DNA from: Micromonospora inaquosa
GTDB taxonomy: Bacteria; Actinomycetota; Actinomycetes; Mycobacteriales; Micromonosporaceae
DNA: 39,521 nucleotides
Direction: 5' to 3'
Assembly (NCBI RefSeq): GCF_003857055.1
Contig: NZ_QGSZ01000156.1
Span: 1-39,521 of the forward strand
The notes below the pieces were generated by a model. That model searched no databases. It had not been told where the DNA came from and was given only the letters and a program-made list of their open reading frames with translations. The position numbers and the translations under genes are program-made. Every line of letters starts with the position of its first letter. The stretch's first letter is position 1. Below, piece by piece: positions 29,555 through 37,763 of the stretch.

Positions 29555-32101
29555 ATGTCATCCCGGCGACGCGGGCATGCGCTGGTACTGCTGACGATCA
29601 CAGTCTTTGCGGTGGCGCTCTCAAGCGTTCTGTGGGCGACGATGAACCTAAGTCAACCGACACCGTATTATTTGGTGTACCCAATCATGGGCACGGCCGT
29701 GATGGCGGTCGGTGCCGTCTTTTCGGCGCCTGTGCCGCCCCGTATACCTTTTCGGATCACGCTGACGCCGACCGCGACGCTGTTGTGCGCATCAGTCTTG
29801 CCTGTGCCGTGGGTAGTTATCTGCGCAGCTGTCGGCGTCAGCGTGGCCCGAATTCTCACACGATACCCACGTTCCGCTGGTGTGCATAAGGCTATCCACA
29901 ACGTCAGCATGGATGTCGTAGCCGCCGCGCTGGCCGCCGTAACTATGCACGCTTTCGGTATACGCCCGAGATTTGAGGACTCGGGGCTGGCAACTTCCCG
30001 GTGGCAACTCTATGTACTCGGATTCCTTGTCGCAGGGATCGCGGTGCTAGCTCTACAGGAAATAGTCACGACGGCCGCAGCGACGCTGGCTACTGGACGT
30101 CCCGTCCTGACGGTTCTGCGCTACATGTGGCGTACACGACTGATCGTGGGGTTAGCCGAAGTCGGCACGGCAGGCTTGGTTTCGGTTCTCACCAGCCTTG
30201 ATATGCGGGCTTTGATAGCTTTGCCTGCCGCGATGTTAGTCCTGCACCTGGTGCTGACACATCGCCTTCGGATCCGTGAGGAACGGCGCGCTTGGGAGCA
30301 CCTCGCTGTGCTGAGCGATGCCTTGGCCAGCCGGGACATCGATGTCGTGATCCGGACCGCGGCTGCCGGGGCCGTGAAGCTCTTCGGTGCTCAGGCTGCG
30401 GACATCGAGATTGCCGGCGGCGGCCGGTTGGTACGTGCCGATCGCGACGCGGCGGTGGTGTTCGACGGTCCAGCGGAAGAAGTCCCTGTGTACGCCGCTG
30501 GCGCCCCGCTACCGATCGCGCACGAGATTGGTGCCAAGACGATTGGACTGCAGGGCACGTTGAGACTGTACCTTCGGGGTCCTCGCGACAGGTTGTCCGC
30601 TCGCGAGCGCTCGACTCTGCGGGCGTTTTCGGCGACGCTGTCGACGAGCCTGGACATCGCGCATGCGTACGCCTTGGTGAGGCACGAGGCGCATCATGAC
30701 CGCGACACCGGCATGCCGAACCGGGCGACGCTGCTCACCCGGGTTGCTGAGAAGGCTTCGGACACCTGTCACGTGGTGGCAATCCGGCTAGAGAACTATG
30801 AGTTCCTGGCTGACGCGGTCGGTCGCGATAAGGCTCTCGTCCTGCTGAACGAGCTGGCGACACGGCTCAGCCGCACATCGAGAGACGCGGCGGAGGTCGC
30901 CCGGGTTGGCGACGCGGAGTTCGCACTCGTGATGTGGGCTACGACAGGGATGAGCGCCTACCAGCGGGCGTGCTACGCCGTGGCAACCCTGCGCCGACCC
31001 ATCCACGTCGGAGGCTCGCTGCTAGCGGTCCGGGTGAGCGCAGGCATGACCTCGGGCGCCCCCGACGAAGCCGCCAATCTACTCGACGCGGCGGAGCGGG
31101 TGATGTGGTGGGCCATCCGTCGAGGCCAAGACCGTTTGGTCACGTATCAGGCTGGCCCGATCCAGAGCGTTCCGCTCGCACGAGAGCTCGACGACGCACG
31201 CATGTCGATCTCCTTCGAACCTATCGTTGATATCGCCCGCGGCAGCATCACGATGGTTCAGTCCGTGCCCCGTTGGCTGTACTCGCGCTATGACGTGCTC
31301 GCCGCCGACGGGTACGCGTACCAACTCCTTGACGACCAAGACGCGTTGGAGGGTCTCGCGGGAACCGTGCTGACCCGATCGATAGCCGCCGCCGCGACCT
31401 GGCGGAACGCGCTCCCGGACGCTGCGCTGGTCGTGCCGATCCCCGCTCGCGCCGTGACACCCCGGTTCGTCGATCGGTTGCGAGAGGCGCTGCAGGGCAG
31501 CCTGGCGGGCTCCTCGCTCGTGCTCGCACTAGGCCAGCCAGCGGATCTACCTCCCGGCGATGCCTCGGAGCAACTCCGTGATTTGGGTGTCCGACTGCTG
31601 TTAGAGGACTACGGCAGTAGCACACGGAGCATTGAGTCGCTGAACGCGGCACCGTGGCACTTTCTGCGAGTGCACCCGGCCTACGCGCTGGACGCGGGTT
31701 GGCGCCCCGCGCGGTCGGTAATCCGCGCGGCCGTTGACCTAGCGATCGATCTCGACCTAGCAGTCATCGCACCGGGCATCGCCAGCGACGAGGAGCGACG
31801 CGAACTAGCTGCTCTCGGTTGCGCCCTCGGAAGCGGCCCGCATTTCGGCGGCGAGATGTTCCCGTCCCAGATCAGGGACCACGCGACCCTCTGGCGGCCG
31901 TCAGGTTTGGACGCCGCTGGAGCGCAGGTCCTGCCGCTCCGTCTACGCCGCGCCGGCCCAGCCGTTTCGAGTCACAGCCCTGTTCAGCGGGGTGATCGGG
32001 AAACTATCGAAGGCCGTGGACCCAGGTTCCTCGGGCCGCGAGCCGTAGGCCACCGGGCTCCAGCGAGCGAGTTCCGCAGCGACGAGGGGGGAGTCATGTA
32101 G
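29555..32101 (+). CDS. Membrane protein with GAF-like, degenerate GGDEF and degenerate EAL domains
   Basis: The 848-residue protein has about six to eight N-terminal membrane helices (1-235), a GAF-like linker domain (about 245-370), a GGDEF-type domain (about 380-530) and an EAL-type domain (about 545-790). RDTGMPNRATL fits the start of a GGDEF domain, but the signature is VGDAEF. The EAL start ISFEPIVDIARGSI is recognisable, yet ExL is replaced (VQSVPRW), DDFG is EDYG, and the LKID position is LRVH. Neither cyclase nor phosphodiesterase activity is expected; it is more likely a c-di-GMP or other ligand receptor. GGGGGA precedes the ATG at 29555. The final 159 bp overlap the convergent peptidase gene. 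Confidence 0.8.
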   Translation: MSSRRRGHALVLLTITVFAVALSSVLWATMNLSQPTPYYLVYPIMGTAVMAVGAVFSAPVPPRIPFRITLTPTATLLCASVLPVPWVVICAAVGVSVARILTRYPRSAGVHKAIHNVSMDVVAAALAAVTMHAFGIRPRFEDSGLATSRWQLYVLGFLVAGIAVLALQEIVTTAAATLATGRPVLTVLRYMWRTRLIVGLAEVGTAGLVSVLTSLDMRALIALPAAMLVLHLVLTHRLRIREERRAWEHLAVLSDALASRDIDVVIRTAAAGAVKLFGAQAADIEIAGGGRLVRADRDAAVVFDGPAEEVPVYAAGAPLPIAHEIGAKTIGLQGTLRLYLRGPRDRLSARERSTLRAFSATLSTSLDIAHAYALVRHEAHHDRDTGMPNRATLLTRVAEKASDTCHVVAIRLENYEFLADAVGRDKALVLLNELATRLSRTSRDAAEVARVGDAEFALVMWATTGMSAYQRACYAVATLRRPIHVGGSLLAVRVSAGMTSGAPDEAANLLDAAERVMWWAIRRGQDRLVTYQAGPIQSVPLARELDDARMSISFEPIVDIARGSITMVQSVPRWLYSRYDVLAADGYAYQLLDDQDALEGLAGTVLTRSIAAAATWRNALPDAALVVPIPARAVTPRFVDRLREALQGSLAGSSLVLALGQPADLPPGDASEQLRDLGVRLLLEDYGSSTRSIESLNAAPWHFLRVHPAYALDAGWRPARSVIRAAVDLAIDLDLAVIAPGIASDEERRELAALGCALGSGPHFGGEMFPSQIRDHATLWRPSGLDAAGAQVLPLRLRRAGPAVSSHSPVQRGDRETIEGRGPRFLGPRAVGHRAPASEFRSDEGGVM

Positions 32102-32959
32102 CGCAAGTCCCACCAGCGCCAGGCGGCGGGCCTCCGCGCGAATGTCGTATGCGGCAAGCCGTCGCTGAGGTAACGGTGGAACATCGTCCGAGGGTGACTC
32201 TGTTTGATGGCGCCGTAGGGCCACCGCCACCTGAGCCGCCTCAACCACCGCAGCCGTACCGGTGGCATCTAATTGATAGCGCTGGGCACGCTGGGCCGCG
32301 CTGTCGTGTACCTGCCGCGAGTACCACGGACGCAGCAACCGCAATGCCTCGTGCACCTCAACGACCCGCCGGTATCGCTGGCGGCTGCCGCCAATTTCTA
32401 CCGGGACCCTTTCAGCAGTAGTGGTGGTAATGATCGCGGCCTCGGGCATGCCCGCTCGTAGGGTCATCCACAGCTGGTTGACCTGCCAGTCCGTTCGACG
32501 ATCGGTCCACCAACTCGTTGGCCACCACAGCCGCTGGGTACGGATCGAGTTGGCGGTGCCGGAGGTCATTGTCCGGCTCGCGAGCGTCGCAGCGTTGGAC
32601 AGCCGCTGGAAGAGCAGGTCTGCTGCCAGCTCGGCTTCAGCCTCAACGGCTGCGTCGACCTCGGCATGCAGGGCGTCGCCACCGTGGTTGAGGACAAGGT
32701 GAGCCAGCTCGTGCAGGATGCCTTGCGTCCGAGGCAGCATCGGTAGGGCCGAGTCAACAATGATGACGTCTGCGTGCTCGAGCTTGATGAGAAACGCAGA
32801 GGGGAGGTCCATACCGAGGCGTTCGCCGCGAAGGTGGATCGGGCGGCCACGGCCGTGGGCGATAGCCTCGCACCAGGCATCGACGGTGTATGGAGCGGGC
32901 GGAGGCGGCAGCCCGGCATTCCGCAGGCGCCGTGCGATGCGGCCGCGTGCCCAAATCAT
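31943..32959 (-). CDS. ImmA/IrrE-type peptidase with DUF6545-like C-terminal domain
   Basis: The 338-residue protein has an M78-type zinc peptidase site: HELAHLVLNH at about 83-92 and a downstream acidic helix EAEAELAADLLFQRL. Such peptidases cut XRE repressors or other regulators. The C-terminal half (RYRRVVEVHEALRLLRPW, then RRLALVGLALHDSPLVAAELARW) resembles the cytoplasmic tail of DUF6545/MAB_1171c membrane proteins, one of which is encoded at 35492. A peptidase fused to this tail suggests that the two families act together. The ATG at 32957-32959 follows AGGAGG at 5 nt. It converges on, and overlaps by 159 bp, the GGDEF/EAL-like gene. Confidence 0.75.
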   Translation of the reverse strand: MIWARGRIARRLRNAGLPPPPAPYTVDAWCEAIAHGRGRPIHLRGERLGMDLPSAFLIKLEHADVIIVDSALPMLPRTQGILHELAHLVLNHGGDALHAEVDAAVEAEAELAADLLFQRLSNAATLASRTMTSGTANSIRTQRLWWPTSWWTDRRTDWQVNQLWMTLRAGMPEAAIITTTTAERVPVEIGGSRQRYRRVVEVHEALRLLRPWYSRQVHDSAAQRAQRYQLDATGTAAVVEAAQVAVALRRHQTESPSDDVPPLPQRRLAAYDIRAEARRLALVGLALHDSPLVAAELARWSPVAYGSRPEEPGSTAFDSFPITPLNRAVTRNGWAGAA

Positions 32960-33538
32960 GTGGGCCTCCTGGCAATACAATCAGTATGTGACCAGAGCCC
33001 CAGCGACGGTCGCCGGCGATGTGAAGACGGCCGTCCAATGCTCAGGTGAAGCCGCTGAGCGCGACGGTCTGCGGGGACAACGTACTGGGAAGGAGCGCGG
33101 CTCCCTCTGTGCCACGTGTGGTGCTGTTGCAGGTCGCTGGCAGGAGTGTCGGCCAGGATCGGCAGTGGCCCCGAAGTCTGCTGCTCCGAGGCCACTGACG
33201 CCAGCTCGCTTCGACGCAGGGGTGCCGCGTGACGGCATCCGCCGAGGCATGTGCCCCGCGGGTTTCTGCCTGGCGCAGGCTCTCCGGCGCGCATCGCGCA
33301 TCCCCCCGATCCCGCTTCTAGATGCGCTGCCCGTCTCCGATCCGGCATCGCCGGTTCCGCCAGGTGTCGAAACAACGGACACCTGTTGCAACACTATGGT
33401 TGTCCGATACCGTGTCACTGCCACAGCAGTGGCCGTGCCTAAGCAAGCTTTGCACCGGGCGGTACGGCTCCGCAACTGTTGTGGTCGAAAATTCACCTTG
33501 CCCACGATAGTGGCGCGTCGACGAGCTGGGGAGTGACC
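32960..33538. other. 579-bp regulatory stretch before the XRE gene
   Basis: This lies between the divergent peptidase gene (start 32959) and the XRE gene (start 33539). Long open frames cross it on both strands but have shadow-like composition. The last 120 bp hold three CCAC-N4-GTGG-type palindromes. A short Cys-containing plus-strand reading near 33100-33170 (LCATCGAVAGRWQEC) was noted but has no supporting start site. Confidence 0.5.
33421..33513. promoter_or_regulatory. Three CCAC-N4-GTGG-type palindromes upstream of the XRE gene
   Basis: CCACAGCAGTGG (33421-33432), CAACTGTTGTGG (33473-33484, one half-site base off) and CCACGATAGTGG (33502-33513) end 25 bp before the XRE start at 33539. 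The same palindrome, CCACTATTGTGG, occurs upstream of the peptidase gene at 34845-34856. The arrangement suggests operators for the XRE protein or a partner. Confidence 0.5.
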
Positions 33539-34003
33539 ATGACGGACTCTGGGGGTGGACCAGGGTCGCACCCTTCGGCTGGGCCAGGGTCTGGACGCTC
33601 CACGTTCGCGGGCCGGCTCCAAGCTCTGTTCGACGAACGCCTGAAGAAGGACACGGAGAAGAAGTTCACGCCGGAGGAGGTCTCCGCCGCCACAGGCCTG
33701 TCGGTGTCCTATCTGAACTATCTCTTGAGCGGTGAGCGGGACAACCCCACCATGAAGAACATCCAGCGTCTGGCTGACTTCTGGGGGGTTAGTCCGAGCT
33801 ACTTCTTCGACTCGGCCGAGCCTGCGGACCATGCTTCGGCTCCCGAGGCGGACCCTGACCTCGCTCAGATCACAGTCCTGGCGCGAAACCTACCTCCCGG
33901 CATGCCAAGGGCTACCTTGCGGGCGATTGTTGAGCAGGTTGCCGCTTTGGAGGCGCGGCGGAACCCCCCGCCGCGTCGCGGCGGTCGACCCGGTTCCACC
34001 TGA
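33539..34003 (+). CDS. XRE-family transcriptional regulator
   Basis: The 154-residue protein has a disordered Gly/Ser-rich N-terminus (1-20). An XRE helix-turn-helix (about 22-92) follows: FTPEEVSAATGLSVSYLNYLLSGERDNPTMKNIQRLADFWGVSPSYFF. A short helical C-terminus (105-154) ends in a basic PRRGGRPG tail. Proteins of this build often repress their own operons and are inactivated by an ImmA/IrrE-type peptidase encoded nearby; two such peptidases flank it here. GGGGAG precedes the ATG at 33539. The palindromes at 33421-33513 and 34845-34894 are candidate operators. Confidence 0.85.
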   Translation: MTDSGGGPGSHPSAGPGSGRSTFAGRLQALFDERLKKDTEKKFTPEEVSAATGLSVSYLNYLLSGERDNPTMKNIQRLADFWGVSPSYFFDSAEPADHASAPEADPDLAQITVLARNLPPGMPRATLRAIVEQVAALEARRNPPPRRGGRPGST

Positions 34004-34054
34004 CACGCCTGAACTAAACGGCAAGGCTCCTGGTCGGCGTGGACGCGCCGTCGG

Positions 34055-34672
34055 TCAAGCCAGCACAAGGAATATCGGCATCGAGATGACCAGGCCCGCG
34101 CCGGTGCCAGCCAACACCTGAGCAGGCGTGTGGTCGCGCAGCCGGATGCGGGACCAGCCGATAAGGGCAACAACCGGGACAGCGAAAAGCAGCAGCGGTG
34201 GACCAAACACGCTTACCAGCACGGCGGCCGAACCAGCGGCGACTGCTGCGTGCACGCTGATCTTCCAGACAAGGTTGACCGCGGTCAAGGTCAGTCCGAT
34301 GGCGAACGTCGCGACGACCAAGGCCGTCAACGGACGGGGCGCGCCGAAGCCAATCAATACCGCAAGTCCGCCCAGGACCGACAACAAACCCCACACCATT
34401 GGTGCTCGGCGCTGCTCTCTGAGCCCGACGTGCCGGTCGGTGAGCTGACCTCGACGGACACCGAGCCAGACGACGCCCCTCGGAAAAACCGAGCAGAACA
34501 GCGCAGCCATCAGGCCCCAGGCGAGTCCGAGGCGAGCGGGAGCTGCACTTTGGATCCCGATGACGATCGGCATAGCACCCGTGAGAACGGTCGGAGCGAA
34601 CACCTCTGTCGCTACGCGCGCCACTCTGTCGGTGAGGTTGGGGCGCTGGGGCAGGTCGATCGTTACGTTCAA
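34055..34672 (-). CDS. PAP2-like membrane phosphatase
   Basis: The 205-residue protein has five or six hydrophobic helices and remnants of the PAP2 signature. SVHAAVAAGS stands where the family has (S)GHA, and GWSRIRLRDHTPAQVLAG (about 172-190) fits the final SRxxxxxHxxxQVxxG motif. Members remove phosphate from lipid phosphates at the membrane. The first motif (KxxxxxxRP) is not clear. TTG at 34670-34672 follows GGAGAGG, which supports this start. It is on the opposite strand inside the XRE/peptidase cluster, divergent from the peptidase gene, so it may be an unrelated insert or share the regulatory palindromes. Confidence 0.72.
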   Translation of the reverse strand: MNVTIDLPQRPNLTDRVARVATEVFAPTVLTGAMPIVIGIQSAAPARLGLAWGLMAALFCSVFPRGVVWLGVRRGQLTDRHVGLREQRRAPMVWGLLSVLGGLAVLIGFGAPRPLTALVVATFAIGLTLTAVNLVWKISVHAAVAAGSAAVLVSVFGPPLLLFAVPVVALIGWSRIRLRDHTPAQVLAGTGAGLVISMPIFLVLA

Positions 34673-34844
34673 GGAGTACGCCTCTCCGTGGACGCGCCCT
34701 CATCTCAGCGGGGCGGGCGAGCTGCGATTCGCCCCGTTTGGCGATGCTTTAGGACACTCGTTTGTGGAAGTTCCATGGCTGCAAGCGGTAGAGGGGGTGC
34801 CTCCGGAGCGTGTTGGTGGCTATGCTGCCCCCTTAGCGTCTCGC

Positions 34845-34894
34845 CACTATTGTGGTCGGCTCTTGAGCGTAGTCACTGAGCGGCCACTTAGTGG
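34845..34894. promoter_or_regulatory. Paired palindromes upstream of the peptidase gene
   Basis: CCACTATTGTGG (34845-34856) and CCACTTAGTGG (34884-34894, 3-nt centre) lie 39 bp apart, between the divergent PAP2-like gene and the peptidase gene at 34955. They match the palindromes before the XRE gene and are candidate operators of the same regulator. Confidence 0.5.
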
Positions 34895-34954
34895 GGCCGG
34901 GGCGCTGCTCGGCGCGCGGTGTGCCTCGGCGCGCCCGCCTCAGGAGGTGAAGGT

Positions 34955-35479
34955 ATGTGGCGGCGGCAAGAGCGCCGGGCTGAGTGGTTGCTCCGTCGGG
35001 TGGCGGTTGAGCTGCCCGTGCCGTTGACGGTCCAGTCCTTGATCGCGGCACTGGAGGCTGCACGAGACCGGCCGATCCAGCTGGTCGCGATGACATCTCA
35101 GACCTCGACCCTGCCGTGCGGCCTGTGGGTGGCGACGCCCGAAACGGACTACGTCCTCTACAGCAGGGCGACGTCGATGGTCTTGGAGGTGCAGACCCTC
35201 CTGCACGAGCTCATGCATATGGCACTGGATCACATAGGCAGTCCTGTAATAGACGGGGCCGGCGAGGTCATGGCTGAAGTGTTCAGCGTCGAGGGCGTCG
35301 ACTCTGTCATGGCTCGATCGCCAAGGACCTATGACCAGCAGCAGGAGCGAGACGCTGAGGTGGTCGCGACATACCTCGGGGCGCGGTTGGATGGCCTAGG
35401 GGATGTTGTCAACGTCGCTGGCCTTCACGAAGACGCCGCCGCAGTGGTGTACCGCATCGCTGCGGCTTTGACGGACTAA
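34955..35479 (+). CDS. ImmA/IrrE-like (M78-type) zinc peptidase
   Basis: The 174-residue protein has the zinc site HELMHMALDH at about 84-93 and a later acidic helix (QQQERDAEVVATYLGARLDGL, near 128-148) that can supply the third ligand. It resembles the ImmA/IrrE family, whose members cleave XRE-type repressors. The ATG at 34955 follows a near-perfect AGGAGGTGA at 5 nt. The DUF6545 membrane-protein gene begins 12 bp downstream, and a methyltransferase gene follows. It has no DUF6545 tail, unlike the protein at 31943. Confidence 0.82.
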   Translation: MWRRQERRAEWLLRRVAVELPVPLTVQSLIAALEAARDRPIQLVAMTSQTSTLPCGLWVATPETDYVLYSRATSMVLEVQTLLHELMHMALDHIGSPVIDGAGEVMAEVFSVEGVDSVMARSPRTYDQQQERDAEVVATYLGARLDGLGDVVNVAGLHEDAAAVVYRIAAALTD

Positions 35480-35491
35480 ACGGGGCCCAAC

Positions 35492-36721
35492 ATGCTGGTG
35501 GCGATCGGTCATATAGTCACAGCGGTGCTCGCTATGGCGGCGTTTCTGATCAAGCTCGGAGCGCTGAGGCGAGACCCTGATGATCCCAAAATCCAGGCGA
35601 GCGTGGCAATCTGCCTTGGCTGCGCAGTGGCCGTCATCGTGGGCTGGGAGCCGGTGTATGCCGCAGTCGATCAGGCCACCGGTATACCGAACGTCACGAA
35701 GGTCCTGGAGAACGGCTCCGTTCTGGTAGTGGCTGCTGCGGTGCAGATCTTGTTTTTATACCTCGGTGACCCGGAGAAGGCCCCGCGCCGGCTCCGGGTC
35801 CGGTTGGTGCTGCTTACCGCCGTACTTTGTCTGATGGTAGCCATGTTTGCGGCGGCCGACGTCCCTGTCTCCGAACCTCTGCATTTCGCGGAGAGGTATG
35901 CGGAACTGCCGGAAATCGGCGTTTATATGCTGGGCTATTTGATTTTCCTAGCTGTGGCAATTGGCGACATTTTGCGAATGTCGATCCGCTACGCGAAGTT
36001 CGCCGAGCGACGGCTGCGTGTGAGTATGAGGCTGCTCGCGATTGGCGCCACTTTCGGTGCCGGATACGTAGTGCACAAAGGTCTCTTCATTGCCTTGAAG
36101 CTACGAGGCATCGAGCCCCCGTGGTCTGAACCGATCGTGTCGCAGGCGCTAATCACGTTAGCCTTGCCGCTAGTGTGTATCAGTCTCGTATTTTCATCCG
36201 CATGGAAATTCGCTGATGCGGTGCGAGCGCTGCCCCGACGACGTCGCCTGTATCGGCGACTGCATCCACTGTGGTACGTCCTTTTCCAGGCAACGCCTAC
36301 TATCGCGCTTGACCCTCCTCGTAGACCCGAGCGGGCCAGAGGTGTACTGCTGAGCGCCGGGCAGCACTTATATCGGCGATGTGTAGAGATTGCCGACGGC
36401 CTACAAGCGCTCGGCCCGCTGGACGCAGGAGTCATTGCTGAGGCGAAGCGAAGTGCGGCAGGCGCCGGCTACAGCTTCGACCGGGCTGCGGCGGCTGGCG
36501 AGGCGGCGGCAATTCTAGCCGCCATGCGGAGGCTCAATTCACCGGCAAAAGCCGGACCGGAACTGCAGGATGAGCCCGGTCTGGAGCCGCAGGAATCGCT
36601 TATTTCACATCCGGATATTGAGGCCGATGCGCAGCGGCTGGCCTTAGTGTCCGACGCGCTCGACGAGCTGCTGGCAAGGGATTCCAATAGCGCGGCGGCA
36701 GTGCCCGCGAATCGAAAGTAG
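35492..36721 (+). CDS. MAB_1171c-like integral membrane protein with DUF6545 tail
   Basis: The 409-residue protein has seven predicted helices: starts at about 3, 31, 68, 105, 145, 175 and 225. A cytoplasmic region of about 160 residues follows, with LYRRLHPLWYVLFQATP and LYRRCVEIADGLQAL, the DUF6545 pattern, and a helical C-terminus. Family members are annotated as putative transporters, but without direct evidence known to me. It follows the peptidase gene by 12 bp and precedes the methyltransferase gene by 8 bp, so the three form an operon. The DUF6545-like tail is repeated in the peptidase at 31943, suggesting a functional link between tail and peptidase. Confidence 0.82.
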   Translation: MLVAIGHIVTAVLAMAAFLIKLGALRRDPDDPKIQASVAICLGCAVAVIVGWEPVYAAVDQATGIPNVTKVLENGSVLVVAAAVQILFLYLGDPEKAPRRLRVRLVLLTAVLCLMVAMFAAADVPVSEPLHFAERYAELPEIGVYMLGYLIFLAVAIGDILRMSIRYAKFAERRLRVSMRLLAIGATFGAGYVVHKGLFIALKLRGIEPPWSEPIVSQALITLALPLVCISLVFSSAWKFADAVRALPRRRRLYRRLHPLWYVLFQATPTIALDPPRRPERARGVLLSAGQHLYRRCVEIADGLQALGPLDAGVIAEAKRSAAGAGYSFDRAAAAGEAAAILAAMRRLNSPAKAGPELQDEPGLEPQESLISHPDIEADAQRLALVSDALDELLARDSNSAAAVPANRK

Positions 36722-36729
36722 GAGAAATC

Positions 36730-37560
36730 TTGACTGACCAGCGGACAGCTGCCGGCAGCGTCGACTTCGGTCGCGCCACCGTCGCCCGTATCTACGACTA
36801 CCTTCTCGGTGGTGAGAGGAACTTTCCCGCTGATCGGGCGGCCGCGCATCAGCTCCTGCAGGCCGTCCCAGAGGCTCGGGATATTGCCTGGTCGAATCGC
36901 CTGTTCCTGCGCCGCGCCGTCCATGTGCTCGCCGAGACCGGCATCCGTCAATTCCTCGACCTAGGCTCGGGCATTCCTACTCAAGGTAACGTTCACGAGG
37001 TCGCGCAAGCAATCGCTCCAGACAGCCGGGTGCTCTACGTCGACATCGACCCCGTCGCGGTCGTCGCATCCAACGAAATCTTGATGGGCGGCCCGCACCG
37101 CGCGCTGGAAGGCGATTTCACGCAGCCTGAGCTTCTACTGGACACCCTCACCGACAGTGACCTTGCAACGGTGATTGACCTGAACAGGCCGGTCGCAGTG
37201 CTCTACTGCGCGGTGCTCCAGCAAGTGCCCGACAATCGGATAGATGCCGTTATCGCACCCATCCGAGACCGGCTTGCTCCCGGAAGCGCGATGGTCATTT
37301 CGCACCTGAGCGCCGCAGACGTAACCGACGCCTATGACGAGACAACCGTCTCCACGGCAAAGAGTGTGTTCAGAGCGCAGGCGGCCACCGAAATTACACT
37401 CCGAACGGACGCACAGCTCGGCGCTCTGTTTGGTGACTTCACCATCATGGCCCCCGGACTGGTGCCACTCAGCGATTGGCGTCCAGAGTTGAGTGGGCCT
37501 GACCCCTACGCCACCGCACCGACTCGGTCGCCGATGCACGGAGCCGTCGCTACGCGCTGA
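36730..37560 (+). CDS. SAV_2177/DUF574-type SAM-dependent methyltransferase
   Basis: The 276-residue protein has the family opening RIYDYLLGGERNFPADRAAAHQLL, SNRLFLRRAVHVLAE, SAM-loop FLDLGSGIPTQGNVHEVAQ at about 75-93, YVDIDPVAVVAS near 107, and a later AVLYCAVLQQVPD and VISHLSA. The family is abundant in actinomycetes; the substrate is generally unknown. TTG at 36730 follows AGGAGA at 4 nt. It is the third gene after the peptidase and DUF6545 membrane protein. The SAM pocket appears intact. Confidence 0.88.
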   Translation: MTDQRTAAGSVDFGRATVARIYDYLLGGERNFPADRAAAHQLLQAVPEARDIAWSNRLFLRRAVHVLAETGIRQFLDLGSGIPTQGNVHEVAQAIAPDSRVLYVDIDPVAVVASNEILMGGPHRALEGDFTQPELLLDTLTDSDLATVIDLNRPVAVLYCAVLQQVPDNRIDAVIAPIRDRLAPGSAMVISHLSAADVTDAYDETTVSTAKSVFRAQAATEITLRTDAQLGALFGDFTIMAPGLVPLSDWRPELSGPDPYATAPTRSPMHGAVATR

Positions 37561-37750
37561 CGTCTGACCGCCGGAAGCGCCGGCGCTGACCAGCCAGGTA
37601 CCGGTACTGGTCGAGATGCCTCCGTCGGACCGAAGCCGTCCGGTCGATGACGTAGTGACGAGGGAGCCGCGACCAGCGGGGATTTGAGGCCTGGCGCTCT
37701 CCCGTCCCTCGTCGACGCAATGAGCTAGGCCAGGTGTCGGTGGCTTCGGT

Positions 37751-37763
37751 CATAATCGCCTTC
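37751..37763 (+). promoter_or_regulatory. Candidate -10 element for a leaderless transcript
   Basis: CATAAT (37751-37756) lies 7 nt before the ATG at 37764 and no ribosome-binding site precedes that ATG. A transcript starting at or beside the ATG would be leaderless. This supports 37764 rather than 37734 as the start of the gene. Confidence 0.5.

Noticed and set aside
32981..33832. Minus-strand open frame across the regulatory stretch and XRE gene
   Set aside because: Arg/Ser/Ala-rich shadow; conflicts with the XRE gene and contains no domain.
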